Source: Brevundimonas sp. UBA4553 (lineage in GTDB: Bacteria > Pseudomonadota > Alphaproteobacteria > Caulobacterales > Caulobacteraceae). From it: a stretch of 64,000 nucleotides of DNA. The stretch lies in assembly GCF_002387245.1 (NCBI RefSeq), contig NZ_DGLD01000002.1:62001-126000 (forward strand), in the 5' to 3' direction. The notes below the pieces were generated by a model that saw only the letters and a list, made by a program, of their open reading frames with translations, did not search any database and was not told the DNA's origin. This document shows, piece after piece, positions 41,483-50,458 of the stretch (position 1 is the first letter of the stretch; every line of letters starts with the position of its first letter). The position numbers and the translations under genes were made by a program.

Positions 41483-43278
41483 CCCGCCAGCGCCGCCTTC
41501 TTCTCTTCCAGCTCCAGCCAATCCAGTTCTGCGGCTTCGAGGTCGGCGCGGGCCTTGTCGGCGGCCTTCATGGCGCGGTCGAAGGCGGCGGGGTCGCGGG
41601 TGTAGAGGCTCTGGTCGGCCAGGATGGCGTCCTGCCTCGCGATCTCGACCGGCAGGGTCTCCATCAGCTTCTCGACCTCTTCCAGACGGCGGGCGTCCTT
41701 ATACGAGAGTTTGACCGACTTCTTGGACGCGGCGGCGACTGGGGCGGGGGCCTTCGGGGTCGTCTCGGCGTGGGTCGGCGGGGGGGCGAGGAAGGTCGGG
41801 TTCTGACGCAGGAAGTCCTGCCAGCCGCCGGGGGTCTCGACGATGTCGCCGCGTCCGTTCATGGCGATGGTCGAGGTGGCCAGGCGGTCGACGAAGTCGC
41901 GGTCGTGGCTGACCAGGATCAGGGTGCCGTCATAGCCCTCGAGCAGCTCTTCCAGCTTGTCGAGCGTGTCCATGTCCAGGTCGTTGGTCGGTTCGTCCAG
42001 GACCAGCATGTTGGCGGGCTTGGCCAACGCCCTTGCCAGTAGAAGGCGGTTGCGCTCGCCGCCCGACAGGGTCGAGATCGGCTGGCGCAACTGGGCTTCT
42101 GAGAACAGGAAGTCCTTGGCGTAGGCGGCCACGTGCTTGGAGAAGCCGCGCACGATGATGCTGTCGCCGCCGCCCGGCGTCAGGGCGTCCCACAGGGTCA
42201 TGTCCGACTTCAGCCCCTCGCGCGACTGGTCCAGATAGACGGGCTCCAGGTTGGCGCCGAGGCGGACGGTCCCCTCGTCCGGCGTCAGTTCGCCGAGCAG
42301 GGTCTTGACCAGGGTGGTCTTGCCCGCGCCGTTGGGGCCGACGATGGCTAGGCGATCGCCGCGCATGACGCGGGTGGTCAGGCCCTTGAAGATGGTCCGC
42401 TCGCCGAACCGTTTGGCCACACCCTTCAGCTCGGCCACCAGCTTGCCGGACACGGCGCCGGAATCCACGCCCAGATAGAGGTCGCGCGGAACGTCCTTCA
42501 TCTTCTCGGCGCGTTCGGCGCGCAGGGCGGCCAGGTTGCGGGCGCGGCCCTCGTTGCGGGTGCGGCGGGCGGTGATGGAGCGGTAGAAGGTCTCGGTCTC
42601 GCGCTCGATGGTCTTGGTCAGCTTCTCGAGAGCCAGGGCCTCTTCTTCCTGAACCTTGGCGGCCCAGTCGTCGAAGGCGTCGAAGCCCTTGTTCAGGGTG
42701 CGGACGCGGCGGTTGTCCAGCCAGTGGACGGTGTTGGTGACCTTGTTCAGGAAGGCGCGGTCGTGGCTGACCACCAGGACGGCGAAGCGGGCCTGAACCA
42801 GCTCGTTCTCCAGCAGTTCGATGGCCAGGATGTCGAGGTGGTTGGTCGGCTCGTCGAGCAAGAGGACGTCGGGTTCCTCGGCGAAGGCCTTGGCGAGGGC
42901 GGCGCGGCGGGTCTCGCCGCCCGACAGGCCCTGGGTCGATTTGGACGGCGACAGGCCGAAGGTCTCGAGCCAGCTTTCGGCGGTCCAGCGTTCGGCCCCG
43001 CCGGAAGCGGCGTAGTCCAGAACCGTCTCGCCGGTAATGTCGGGCTCCTGGGGCACATAGGCGAAGCGGGCGCCGGCCTGGACCGCGCGGTCCCCGCTGT
43101 CGGCCTCGATCAGGCCGATGACGATCTTCATCAGGGTCGACTTGCCGGCCCCGTTGCGGCCGACCACGGCGGCGCGGCTGCGCGGCTCGACCGCCAGATC
43201 GACCCCGTCGAACAGCGGGCGCTGACCGTCCTGCAGACGGACGTCCTTGAGAGCGACGAGAGGGGGGCGAGCAGCCAT
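41479..43278 (-). CDS. uup: ABC-F ATPase Uup
   Basis: The 599-residue ABC-F protein has two ATPase domains (Walker A GRNGAGKST and GPNGAGKTT; signatures LSGGETRR and LSGGERNR; Walker B LLLDEPTNHLD and LVLDEPTNDLD) and no membrane segments. A C-terminal coiled coil (SYKDARRLEEVEKLMETLPV onward) is specific to Uup, which acts on ribosomes or DNA intermediates. ATG 43278 is chosen, because residues before it in the longer frame are a shadow of the TetR gene region. Confidence 0.93.
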   Translation of the reverse strand: MAARPPLVALKDVRLQDGQRPLFDGVDLAVEPRSRAAVVGRNGAGKSTLMKIVIGLIEADSGDRAVQAGARFAYVPQEPDITGETVLDYAASGGAERWTAESWLETFGLSPSKSTQGLSGGETRRAALAKAFAEEPDVLLLDEPTNHLDILAIELLENELVQARFAVLVVSHDRAFLNKVTNTVHWLDNRRVRTLNKGFDAFDDWAAKVQEEEALALEKLTKTIERETETFYRSITARRTRNEGRARNLAALRAERAEKMKDVPRDLYLGVDSGAVSGKLVAELKGVAKRFGERTIFKGLTTRVMRGDRLAIVGPNGAGKTTLVKTLLGELTPDEGTVRLGANLEPVYLDQSREGLKSDMTLWDALTPGGGDSIIVRGFSKHVAAYAKDFLFSEAQLRQPISTLSGGERNRLLLARALAKPANMLVLDEPTNDLDMDTLDKLEELLEGYDGTLILVSHDRDFVDRLATSTIAMNGRGDIVETPGGWQDFLRQNPTFLAPPPTHAETTPKAPAPVAAASKKSVKLSYKDARRLEEVEKLMETLPVEIARQDAILADQSLYTRDPAAFDRAMKAADKARADLEAAELDWLELEEKKAALAG

Positions 43279-43360
43279 GAAGACGATGAGACCAATGAAG
43301 CGGGAGGCAGGGGCGTCCCTATAGAGCAAAGGGGCGGTGACAAGCCATCGCTTGATAACA

Positions 43361-43376
43361 TACCAACTGGACGGTA
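43361..43376. promoter_or_regulatory. Candidate TetR operator
   Basis: The sequence TACC-N8-GGTA lies 10 bp before the TetR start. It matches the general symmetric layout of TetR-family sites, and the inner bases are only partly symmetric. Confidence 0.35.
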
Positions 43377-43386
43377 AGTGTCGCGC

Positions 43387-44001
43387 ATGGACACTCAAAC
43401 CCGCCGCCGCGCGCCGGAAGCCACGCGCGCCGAGATCATCGACATGGCCATCGAGGCCGCCGCCGAGCAGGGGGCGATGGGGTTGAAGCTGGATGCGGTG
43501 GTGGCGCGCGTTCCGTTCAGCAAGGGCGCGCTGCTGCATCACTTCCCGACCAAGCTGGCCTTGCTCGAGGGGGTGATCGACCATCTGGCGGCGGAGATGA
43601 CGGCGGCCATCCTGGCCGAGGCCGCGCGCGATCCCAACCCCTATGGCCGCAATGCGCGGGCCTATCTGCGGGTGACGGTCAATGATCCGGTGACCGACCG
43701 CGACGTCAGCATCGGCCGGGCCGCCCTGGTGGCCTGTGCTGTGGAACCGAGCCTGATCACGCGCTGGCGGACGGCGATGCGCAGCCTGGCCGAGGATGAC
43801 CCCGTCGACCTGGCCGGCAAGGACGACGCCTTGATGCTGCGGCTGATCGCCGATGGTCTGTGGATGAGCGATCTGTTCGGCACCCACGAGGTCTCGCCGG
43901 AACAGCGCAAGGCTCTGCTGTCGCTGCTGACGCCGGGCAGCATCCTGACCGAGGCCCAGGCCGAGCTTGAAGGTGGCCCTGAGGGCGGGCGGGCCGAATG
44001 A
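43387..44001 (+). CDS. TetR-family transcriptional regulator
   Basis: The 204-residue regulator has an N-terminal TetR helix-turn-helix (TRAEIIDMAIEAAAEQGAMG, then FSKGALLHHFPTKLALLEGV) and a helical ligand domain. ATG 43387 or GTG 43378 could start it. Its stop overlaps the SMR gene start by 4 bp (ATGA). A TetR repressor fused in an operon with an SMR pump generally responds to the pump substrate. Confidence 0.92.
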   Translation: MDTQTRRRAPEATRAEIIDMAIEAAAEQGAMGLKLDAVVARVPFSKGALLHHFPTKLALLEGVIDHLAAEMTAAILAEAARDPNPYGRNARAYLRVTVNDPVTDRDVSIGRAALVACAVEPSLITRWRTAMRSLAEDDPVDLAGKDDALMLRLIADGLWMSDLFGTHEVSPEQRKALLSLLTPGSILTEAQAELEGGPEGGRAE

Positions 44002-44336
44002 ATCCGATCACATGGGCGGCCCTGCTGGGCGCCATCGGCTTCGAGGTGCTGGGGACGACCCTGTTGCAGCAGTCGCAGCAGTTCACGCGGCCCTGGCCGA
44101 CGGCGGGGCTGGCGCTCTGCTACGGCCTGGCTTTCTATCTGCTGACCATCGCGCTGAAGCAGATGCCGGTGGGTCTGGCCTACGCCATCTGGAGCGGGCT
44201 GGGCGTGGTGCTGATCTCGATCATCGGCCTGTTTCTGTTCAAGCAGAAGCTGGACGTTCCGGCCATCGTCGGTCTGGTCATGATCGTCGGCGGGGTGGTG
44301 GTGATCAACCTGTTCTCGAAGAGCGTGACGCACTGA
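43998..44336 (+). CDS. SMR-family efflux protein (EmrE/QacE-like)
   Basis: The 112-residue protein has four membrane helices. The essential Glu of the substrate site is in AIGFEVLGTTLLQQSQQF, and helix 3-4 show YAIWSGLGVVLISIIGL and GLVMIVGGVVVINL. It acts as a dimer exporting cationic drugs, guanidinium or related compounds by proton antiport. It is translationally coupled to TetR. Confidence 0.94.
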   Translation: MNPITWAALLGAIGFEVLGTTLLQQSQQFTRPWPTAGLALCYGLAFYLLTIALKQMPVGLAYAIWSGLGVVLISIIGLFLFKQKLDVPAIVGLVMIVGGVVVINLFSKSVTH

Positions 44337-44376
44337 AGGGCGACAGGGGCGCGCAGGGCGCGTATAGGCCCCGCCC

Positions 44377-44844
44377 ATGAAACCCTTCTGGGAAACAACG
44401 CCGCTGACCGAGATGTCGGCGACCGAGTGGGAGAGCCTGTGCGACGGGTGCGGCCTGTGCTGCGTCATTCGCTTCGAGGACGAGAACACCGGCGAGATCG
44501 TGCCGACGCGGGTGCACTGCAAGCTGTTCGATCCCGACAAGTGCAGCTGTTCTGACTACGCCAACCGACAGGCGCACGTGCCCGACTGCATCCGGTTGAC
44601 GCCCGGCAAGATCGGCGGGCTGCGCTGGCTGCCGCCGTCGTGCGGCTATCGTCGGGTTCATGAGGGACGCGGGCTGGCCTGGTGGCATCCGCTGGTTTCG
44701 GGCGATCCCGAGACGGTTCATGCGGCCGGGGTGTCGATCCGTCGTCAGACGATTTCCGAGACCGCGCTGGAGAGCGAGGAGGACGCCCTCGATTTCGAGG
44801 CGCCCGAATGGATGCTGGAACGCGGGTCGAAAAACCCCGGCTGA
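44377..44844 (+). CDS. YcgN-family cysteine-cluster protein
   Basis: The 155-residue protein begins with the CDGCGLCC cluster, plus further Cys in HCKLFDPDKCSCSDY and PDCIRL. It matches the YcgN/UPF0260 family, which probably binds a metal or Fe-S centre. It is cytoplasmic and its role is unknown. ATG 44377 gives MKPFWETTPLTEM, the usual start. It lies between the SMR gene and the hybrid kinase. Confidence 0.9.
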   Translation: MKPFWETTPLTEMSATEWESLCDGCGLCCVIRFEDENTGEIVPTRVHCKLFDPDKCSCSDYANRQAHVPDCIRLTPGKIGGLRWLPPSCGYRRVHEGRGLAWWHPLVSGDPETVHAAGVSIRRQTISETALESEEDALDFEAPEWMLERGSKNPG

Positions 44845-44897
44845 TAACGTTTCGTTCGGCGCTTTGGGCGAGAACCAAGTTTCCGGAGGGCGTAACC

Positions 44898-47327
44898 GTG
44901 TCATTCACCACCAAGAGCATCGAGGCGCTCGACGCCCCGGCGGGGCCTTTCCACCGGCTGGTCGATCTGGCGGCGACCCTGTTCGATTGCCGGGCCGCGG
45001 TGGTGACCTTGCTGACGCCGACCGAGGCGATCATCCGCTCCAACGCCGGCCTGTGCGCCACGCGGACGCCGCGTGACAGCAGTCTGGCCCCCCTGGTGAC
45101 CGAGATGGGGCGCGGGGCGGTGCTGGTGATCCCGGACACGACCGAGGACCCGCGCATCAGGGACCACCCCATCGTCAAGGGGCACGCCAACCTGAGATTC
45201 TTCGCCGCCGCCACCGTGTGCGGACCGGACGGCCAGCCGATCGGGGCGCTGAGCGTCCTGCATGACCACAGCCTGCCGACGCCGAGCGATCGGGAGATCG
45301 CGCAGCTCAAGCTCCTGGCCGGCATGGCCGAAGACATCATCGCCGGCATCGAGGCGGCGCGCATTCGCGACGAGCGCCTGGAGACCCTGAGGCTGGTCGA
45401 GCAGATGTCCGGCGTCGGCCATTGGCGGCTGGAGCGCAGCAACGGGGTCGTCGAGTGGTCCGATGAGGTCTACCGGATCCACGGCGTCGAGCGGGAGAGC
45501 TTCGATCCCAATCTGGACAGCGCCCTGGACTTTTATGTCGATGGCGATCGCCAGACCCTGACCGAACTGATCCAGCGCGGGCTGGAGGACGGCGAGGGAT
45601 ACCTGGCCAAGCTGCAGATCACGCGGCCGGACGGCGAGGAGCGGCGGGTCCTGACCCATGCCGAGACCGAGGTCGACGAGACCGGCCGGGTCATCGCCAT
45701 GTTCGGCGTCTTCCAGGACGTGACGGAGCAGGAACGCGTCCTGGCGCGGGCGCGGCGGGACGAGGGCCGTTATCGCCTGCTGGCCGAAAACGTCGGCGAC
45801 GTCATCACCCGCGTGAAGATGGACGGATCGAGCAAGTATATCTCGCCGGCCATCCAGCAGTTGCTGGGCTGGACCTTCGAGGAGATGAGCGGCCAGTCGC
45901 AGGACTATGTCTATCCTGAGGACCGTCATCTGGTGCTGAAGGCGATCGGCGAGGCGGTGAAGACCGGCACGCCCAGCCGCCTGGAACACCGGGCGGTGCA
46001 CAAGAACGGCACGGTGATCTGGGTCGAGTGCACCTTCAAGGCCCTGACGGACGAGAACGGCCATGTCGACGACGTGGTGGTGGTGATCCGCGACATGACC
46101 CAGCGCAGGGCGTTGGAGGACGAGGTCATCGAGGCCAAGGAAAGGGCCGAGAAGGCCGCCCAGGCCAAGAGCGAATTCCTGGCCAACATGAGCCACGAGC
46201 TGCGGACGCCGCTGACCAGCGTCATCGGCTTTTCGGGCCTGTTGCAAGGCTCGGAGGCCCTGCCCGACGAGGAGCGGGTCTATGTCGAGCGGATCGCCAC
46301 GGCCAGCGAGGCTCTGCTGGGGGTGATCAACGACATCCTCGACTATTCCAAGCTGGAAGCGAACGCGATCGAGATGGACCCCGAGCCCTTCCAGGTCGCG
46401 GCCTTGGTCGACGGGGCCGCGGCGATCGTCGAGGGCCAGTGCCTGAGCAAGGGGCTGAAGCTGAATGTGGTGGTCGACGCCGCCATGCCCGCCGTGCTGA
46501 CGGGCGACGCCGGGCGTCTGCGCCAGGTCATGCTCAACTTCCTGTCCAACGCCGTGAAGTTCACCGGCAAGGGCGGGGTGACGCTGAGGGTCGGCGGACG
46601 ACCGGAAGGCGACGGCCGCTGGCGGCTACGGGTGGAGGTCACCGACACCGGGATCGGGATTCCGGCCGAGAAGATCGAGGTCCTGTTCCAGCGGTTCTCG
46701 CAGGCCGACGCCTCGACCACGCGAGTCTATGGCGGCACCGGGCTGGGGCTGGCGATCTCGCGGCGGCTGATCGAGATCATGGACGGCGACATCGGCGTCG
46801 ACAGCCAGCCGGGTCAGGGCGCGACCTTCTGGTTCGAGGCGCCCCTGGCGCAGGGCGGGGCGGTGGGACGCCTGGCCAGCGGCGGCGAGGCCATGCCGAC
46901 GCCGGGCGGGATGACGGGCGGCCGCATCCTGCTGGCCGACGACGCGCCCGGAAACCGCGAACTGGTCAGCGCCATCCTGCGCGGGCTGGGGCTGGAGATA
47001 AACACCGTGTGCGACGGCGCGGAGGCGGTGCAGGCCATGCAGACCGGGGCCTATGACCTGGTGCTGATGGACGTGCATATGCCGGTCATGGACGGGCTGA
47101 CGGCGACCCGGGAAATCCGCCGGATGCAGACCGGCACCGGGCGGCGGACGCCGATCCTGGCCCTGACGGCCAACGTCCAGGCGGACCAGGTGACGCGGTG
47201 CCTCGACGCCGGCATGGACGGGCACCTGGCCAAGCCGATCCAGATCGTCGAGTTGGCGGGCGCGCTGGCGCAATGGCTGGCGGAGACGGACGGCGACCCG
47301 GCGGCGGCGGGTCTGGTGGTCGCCTGA
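44898..47327 (+). CDS. Hybrid histidine kinase: GAF-PAS-PAS-HisKA-HATPase-REC
   Basis: The 809-residue soluble kinase has GAF (residues 10-155), PAS (170-280), PAS (290-402, SSKYISPAIQQLLGWTFEEM), HisKA with His433 in NMSHELRTPLTSVIGFS, and HATPase (NFLSNAVKF, DTGIGIP, GTGLGLAIS). A receiver domain follows with Asp725 in LVLMDVHMPVMDGL. It starts at GTG 44898 with GGAGGG in front. The N-terminal 72 codons of the longer frame overlap another gene and are not used. No output regulator is adjacent. Confidence 0.93.
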   Translation: MSFTTKSIEALDAPAGPFHRLVDLAATLFDCRAAVVTLLTPTEAIIRSNAGLCATRTPRDSSLAPLVTEMGRGAVLVIPDTTEDPRIRDHPIVKGHANLRFFAAATVCGPDGQPIGALSVLHDHSLPTPSDREIAQLKLLAGMAEDIIAGIEAARIRDERLETLRLVEQMSGVGHWRLERSNGVVEWSDEVYRIHGVERESFDPNLDSALDFYVDGDRQTLTELIQRGLEDGEGYLAKLQITRPDGEERRVLTHAETEVDETGRVIAMFGVFQDVTEQERVLARARRDEGRYRLLAENVGDVITRVKMDGSSKYISPAIQQLLGWTFEEMSGQSQDYVYPEDRHLVLKAIGEAVKTGTPSRLEHRAVHKNGTVIWVECTFKALTDENGHVDDVVVVIRDMTQRRALEDEVIEAKERAEKAAQAKSEFLANMSHELRTPLTSVIGFSGLLQGSEALPDEERVYVERIATASEALLGVINDILDYSKLEANAIEMDPEPFQVAALVDGAAAIVEGQCLSKGLKLNVVVDAAMPAVLTGDAGRLRQVMLNFLSNAVKFTGKGGVTLRVGGRPEGDGRWRLRVEVTDTGIGIPAEKIEVLFQRFSQADASTTRVYGGTGLGLAISRRLIEIMDGDIGVDSQPGQGATFWFEAPLAQGGAVGRLASGGEAMPTPGGMTGGRILLADDAPGNRELVSAILRGLGLEINTVCDGAEAVQAMQTGAYDLVLMDVHMPVMDGLTATREIRRMQTGTGRRTPILALTANVQADQVTRCLDAGMDGHLAKPIQIVELAGALAQWLAETDGDPAAAGLVVA

Positions 47328-47446
47328 CGACGCCATCCTGCGACGGCTATCGCAGTCACACGCCGCAAAGCCTGTAAATTCCCGGGATTGACCCGTTCTC
47401 GAGGCTGTTCGCCAGCCTGAGGACGCTGGTCGGCTATGGTTCAGGC

Positions 47447-47902
47447 ATGGCGGGAAATGGGGATCAGACGGGAATGGAGACCAGTTGGCTGGACGCCGTG
47501 TTCGATCGGCTCAAGACGCTGACCGACGAGGCGATCGCGGTGATCGCGGCCGCTGATGCGCCGGCCGATGTCGCGGAAGCCGAGAAGCGGGCGCGGGCGG
47601 TCGGCGTTCTGGCGCGGACGGCCAAGGCCGTGGCGGCCCTGCGCGCGGTTCCTGTCCGAAAGACCCCCAACCCCGAAGAGGATGAAATGAGCGAAGACGA
47701 TCGTGATGTCAGCGACGCCGAACTGGCCGGGCTCCAGGCCGAATTCTTCGCCCGTGTCGATCATCTCGTCGCAGCCTTCGAGCGCAAGTCCCTTGCTGCG
47801 GGACTGGATCGAGGGCCTGCCGAGAGAGGCGCAGGTCCGGGCGCTGCGGGCGGGGATTCAGGCGGCGCCGAAGCTGAGCGACGAACAGATCTGGCCGCCT
47901 GA
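47447..47902 (+). CDS. GTA g1-like protein upstream of terminase
   Basis: The 151-residue hydrophilic protein is helical at first (WLDAVFDRLKTLTDEAIAVI, AEKRARAVGVLARTAKAVAA) and acidic in the middle (PNPEEDEMSEDDRDV). It sits where the GTA small-terminase-like g1 lies. The last 37 codons overlap the terminase frame and look unordered (Gly/Ala/Arg-rich). A frame change could explain this, or the gene may simply run into the next. The role as a small terminase subunit is inferred from position only. Confidence 0.65.
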   Translation: MAGNGDQTGMETSWLDAVFDRLKTLTDEAIAVIAAADAPADVAEAEKRARAVGVLARTAKAVAALRAVPVRKTPNPEEDEMSEDDRDVSDAELAGLQAEFFARVDHLVAAFERKSLAAGLDRGPAERGAGPGAAGGDSGGAEAERRTDLAA

Positions 47903-49043
47903 CGACTGGCGCACCTGGGTGCTGCTGGGCGGACGGGGGTCGGGCAAGACCTTCGCCGGCGGCTTCTGGATGAACGAGCTGGCGCGGCGAAAGGACTGGA
48001 CCTTCGCCCTGGTCGGGCCGGCGCTGCACGACGTGCGCGAGGTCATGGTCGAGGGGCCGTCGGGCCTGAAGGCCCAGGCGGCGAGAGACAACCGGCCGCG
48101 CTGGGAAGCGGGGCGACGGCGGCTGGTGTGGCCGTCGGGTTCGGCGGCCTACGCCTTTTCGGCGGAGGACCCGGACAGTCTGCGCGGGCCGCAGTTTCAT
48201 GCGGCCTGGGCTGACGAGTTCTGCGCCTGGCGGAACATCGAGGCGACGCTGTCGAACCTGAGGTTCGGATTGAGGCTGGGGCACGACCCCCGGCTGACGA
48301 TCACCACGACGCCGAGACCCATTCCGGCGCTGCGGCGGCTGCTGGCCGAGCCCGGCGTGGCGAAGGCGCGGCTGGCGACGGCGGCCAACGCCGACAATCT
48401 GGCTCCGGGATTTCTGGCGCATCTGAAGCGCCTCTACGCCGGGACGCGGCTGGAGGCGCAGGAGATGGAGGGGCTGATCGTCGAGGCGGACGGCGCCCTG
48501 TTTCGGGCCGAGGATCTGGCGCGGGCGCGAGGGAGCCGGCCGGCGAAATTCGAACGGGTGGTGGTGGCGGTCGATCCGCCGGCCAGCGCCCACGGCGACG
48601 CCTGCGGCATCGTGGCGGCAGGGCGCAAGGACAAGGTTGGATATGTGCTGGCGGACCGGTCGGCGCGGGGGCTGTCGCCGGCCGGATGGGCGAAGCGCGC
48701 AGCGGAGACGGCAGCGGAGTTCGACGCCGACCTGGTGCTGGCCGAAGCCAATCAGGGCGGGGAGATGGTGCGGACCCTGCTGGGGCAGGCGGACTGTCCG
48801 GCGCAGATCAAGCTGGTCCACGCCAGCCGGTCCAAGAAGGCGCGGGCCGAGCCGGTGGCGGCTCTCTATGAGCAGGGGCGGGTGGTTCACTGCGGCGCGT
48901 TTCCAGCGCTGGAGGAAGAGATGATGGCCTTGGGGAGCGAGGCGGCGGGCGCGAAAAGCCCTGACCGCGCCGACGCCCTGGTGTGGGCGCTGACCCATCT
49001 GCTGCTGGCCGGGAAGACGCAGCCGAGGCTGCGGGCGCTCTAG
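47793..49043 (+). CDS. GTA terminase, large subunit
   Basis: The roughly 416-residue DNA-packaging motor has Walker A in VLLGGRGSGKTFAGGFW, a Walker B-like AWADEF, and a C-terminal nuclease with acidic residues in VVAVDPPASAHGDACG and LAEANQGGEMV. The conserved sequence begins at about LLRDWIEGLPREAQ. TTG 47793 is the nearest start, and upstream residues in the frame (from 47703) look like a shadow of the g1 gene. The start is therefore uncertain by tens of codons. Confidence 0.88.
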   Translation: MLRDWIEGLPREAQVRALRAGIQAAPKLSDEQIWPPDDWRTWVLLGGRGSGKTFAGGFWMNELARRKDWTFALVGPALHDVREVMVEGPSGLKAQAARDNRPRWEAGRRRLVWPSGSAAYAFSAEDPDSLRGPQFHAAWADEFCAWRNIEATLSNLRFGLRLGHDPRLTITTTPRPIPALRRLLAEPGVAKARLATAANADNLAPGFLAHLKRLYAGTRLEAQEMEGLIVEADGALFRAEDLARARGSRPAKFERVVVAVDPPASAHGDACGIVAAGRKDKVGYVLADRSARGLSPAGWAKRAAETAAEFDADLVLAEANQGGEMVRTLLGQADCPAQIKLVHASRSKKARAEPVAALYEQGRVVHCGAFPALEEEMMALGSEAAGAKSPDRADALVWALTHLLLAGKTQPRLRAL

Positions 49044-49067
49044 AGCCCTATTTTGATGGAGAACCAC

Positions 49068-50234
49068 ATGGATTGGCGACGACCGTTTGGTCGGCGGCGC
49101 ATCGACGCGCCTGAAACCAAGGACAGCCGGGCGGGACCGCTGATCGCCCTGACCGGGGCGGGGCGAGCGCGGTGGACGCCGAGGGATTACGCCCATCTGG
49201 CCGAGGAGGGGTTTGCGAGGAACGCCGTGGCCTATCGCTGCGTGCGGATGATCGCGGAGGCGGCGGCGTCGACGCCCCTGATGGTCATGGCCGCGGGCGT
49301 GCGGACGACCGAGCATCCCTTGGCGCGCCTGCTGGCCAGGCCCAATCCCGAGCAGTCGGGCGGGGAGTTGATGGAGGCGCTCTACGGCGCGTTGCAGACG
49401 GCGGGCAACGCCTATGTCGAGGCGTCGGGGGACGCGGAAGGGGACGGCGCACCGGACGAGTTGTGGGCGTTGCGGCCCGATCGGGTGAAGGTGGTGCCGG
49501 GTCGTGCGGGCTGGCCTGAGGCCTATGAGTATGCGGTGGGCGGGCGGGCGGTGCGGATAGGGCGGCACGGAGACGGCTGGTCGCCGGTCATGCACCTGAA
49601 GCTGTTTCACCCCACTGACGATCACTACGGGTTCTCGCCGCTGGAGGCGGCGGCCTTCGCCATTGACGTGCACAACGCCTCCGGGGCCTGGAACAAGGCG
49701 CTGCTGGACAATGCGGCGCGGCCAAGCGGGGCTCTGGTTTACGGGGCCAGGGACGGCGAGCGGCTGACGGGCGAGCAGTTCGAGGCGCTGAAGGCGGAGC
49801 TGGGCGAGGCCCATTCTGGTGCGAGGAACGCCGGGCGGCCGCTGTTGCTGGAAGGCGGGCTGGACTGGAAGCCGATGAGCCTGACGCCGCACGACATGGA
49901 CTTCATCGCCGGCAAGCACGCGGCGGCGCGGGAGATCGCCCTGGCGTTCGGGGTCCCGCCGCAGCTGCTGGGGATACCGGGGGATGCGACCTACGCCAAC
50001 TATCGCGAGGCCAACGCGGCCTTCTGGCGCGGAACGGTGATCCCGTTGGTGCGCAAGGCGGCGGGCGCGATGACGGGCTGGCTGGGCGGACGGTTCGCGG
50101 ACTGCCGCATCGAGCCGGACCTGGATGCGGTTCCGGCCCTGCAGGTCGAGCGGGATGCGCTGTGGGCGCGGCTGACTGCGGCCGGCTTCCTGACGCACGA
50201 GGAGCGGCGTCGGATGGCGGGGGTGGAAGCGTGA
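49068..50234 (+). CDS. GTA portal protein (HK97 family)
   Basis: The 388-residue portal forms the DNA gateway at one capsid vertex. Typical HK97 portal segments are NAVAYRCVRMIAEAAASTPL, GNAYVEASGD, LKLFHPTDDHYGFSPLEAAA and ALAFGVPPQLLGIPGDATYAN. ATG 49068 has GGAG 6 bases before it. The end overlaps the next start by one base (TGATG). Confidence 0.94.
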   Translation: MDWRRPFGRRRIDAPETKDSRAGPLIALTGAGRARWTPRDYAHLAEEGFARNAVAYRCVRMIAEAAASTPLMVMAAGVRTTEHPLARLLARPNPEQSGGELMEALYGALQTAGNAYVEASGDAEGDGAPDELWALRPDRVKVVPGRAGWPEAYEYAVGGRAVRIGRHGDGWSPVMHLKLFHPTDDHYGFSPLEAAAFAIDVHNASGAWNKALLDNAARPSGALVYGARDGERLTGEQFEALKAELGEAHSGARNAGRPLLLEGGLDWKPMSLTPHDMDFIAGKHAAAREIALAFGVPPQLLGIPGDATYANYREANAAFWRGTVIPLVRKAAGAMTGWLGGRFADCRIEPDLDAVPALQVERDALWARLTAAGFLTHEERRRMAGVEA

Positions 50235-50458
50235 TGGAACAGGTCAGGAAGATCCCTGTCGCCCTGATCGCGGCCCTGCTGGTGCAGACCATCGGCGGCC
50301 TGGTCTGGGCCGGCGGCGCGGCGGCGCGCATCGCGACGCTGGAGCAGAGGGTGGGCGAGCAGAGGCTGGTGGCCGAGCGGCTGGCGCGGGTGGAAGCCCA
50401 GGGCGAGGCCGTGAGGGCGGCGGTGGACCGGATCGAGCGTCGGCTGGAGGAGAAGTGA
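50234..50458 (+). CDS. GTA small membrane/coiled-coil protein (g3.5-like)
   Basis: The 74-residue protein has one N-terminal helix (KIPVALIAALLVQTIGGLVW) and then a coiled coil (IATLEQRVGEQRLVAERLAR). It corresponds in place and layout to the small membrane protein between portal and protease in other GTA clusters. It overlaps both neighbours by one base (TGATG at each junction). Confidence 0.8.
   Translation: MEQVRKIPVALIAALLVQTIGGLVWAGGAAARIATLEQRVGEQRLVAERLARVEAQGEAVRAAVDRIERRLEEK

Noticed and set aside
47709..50198. 829-codon minus-strand frame opposite terminase and portal
   Set aside because: Arg/Pro/Gln-rich, no recognisable domain, while the plus frames match terminase and portal. 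It is a composition artefact.
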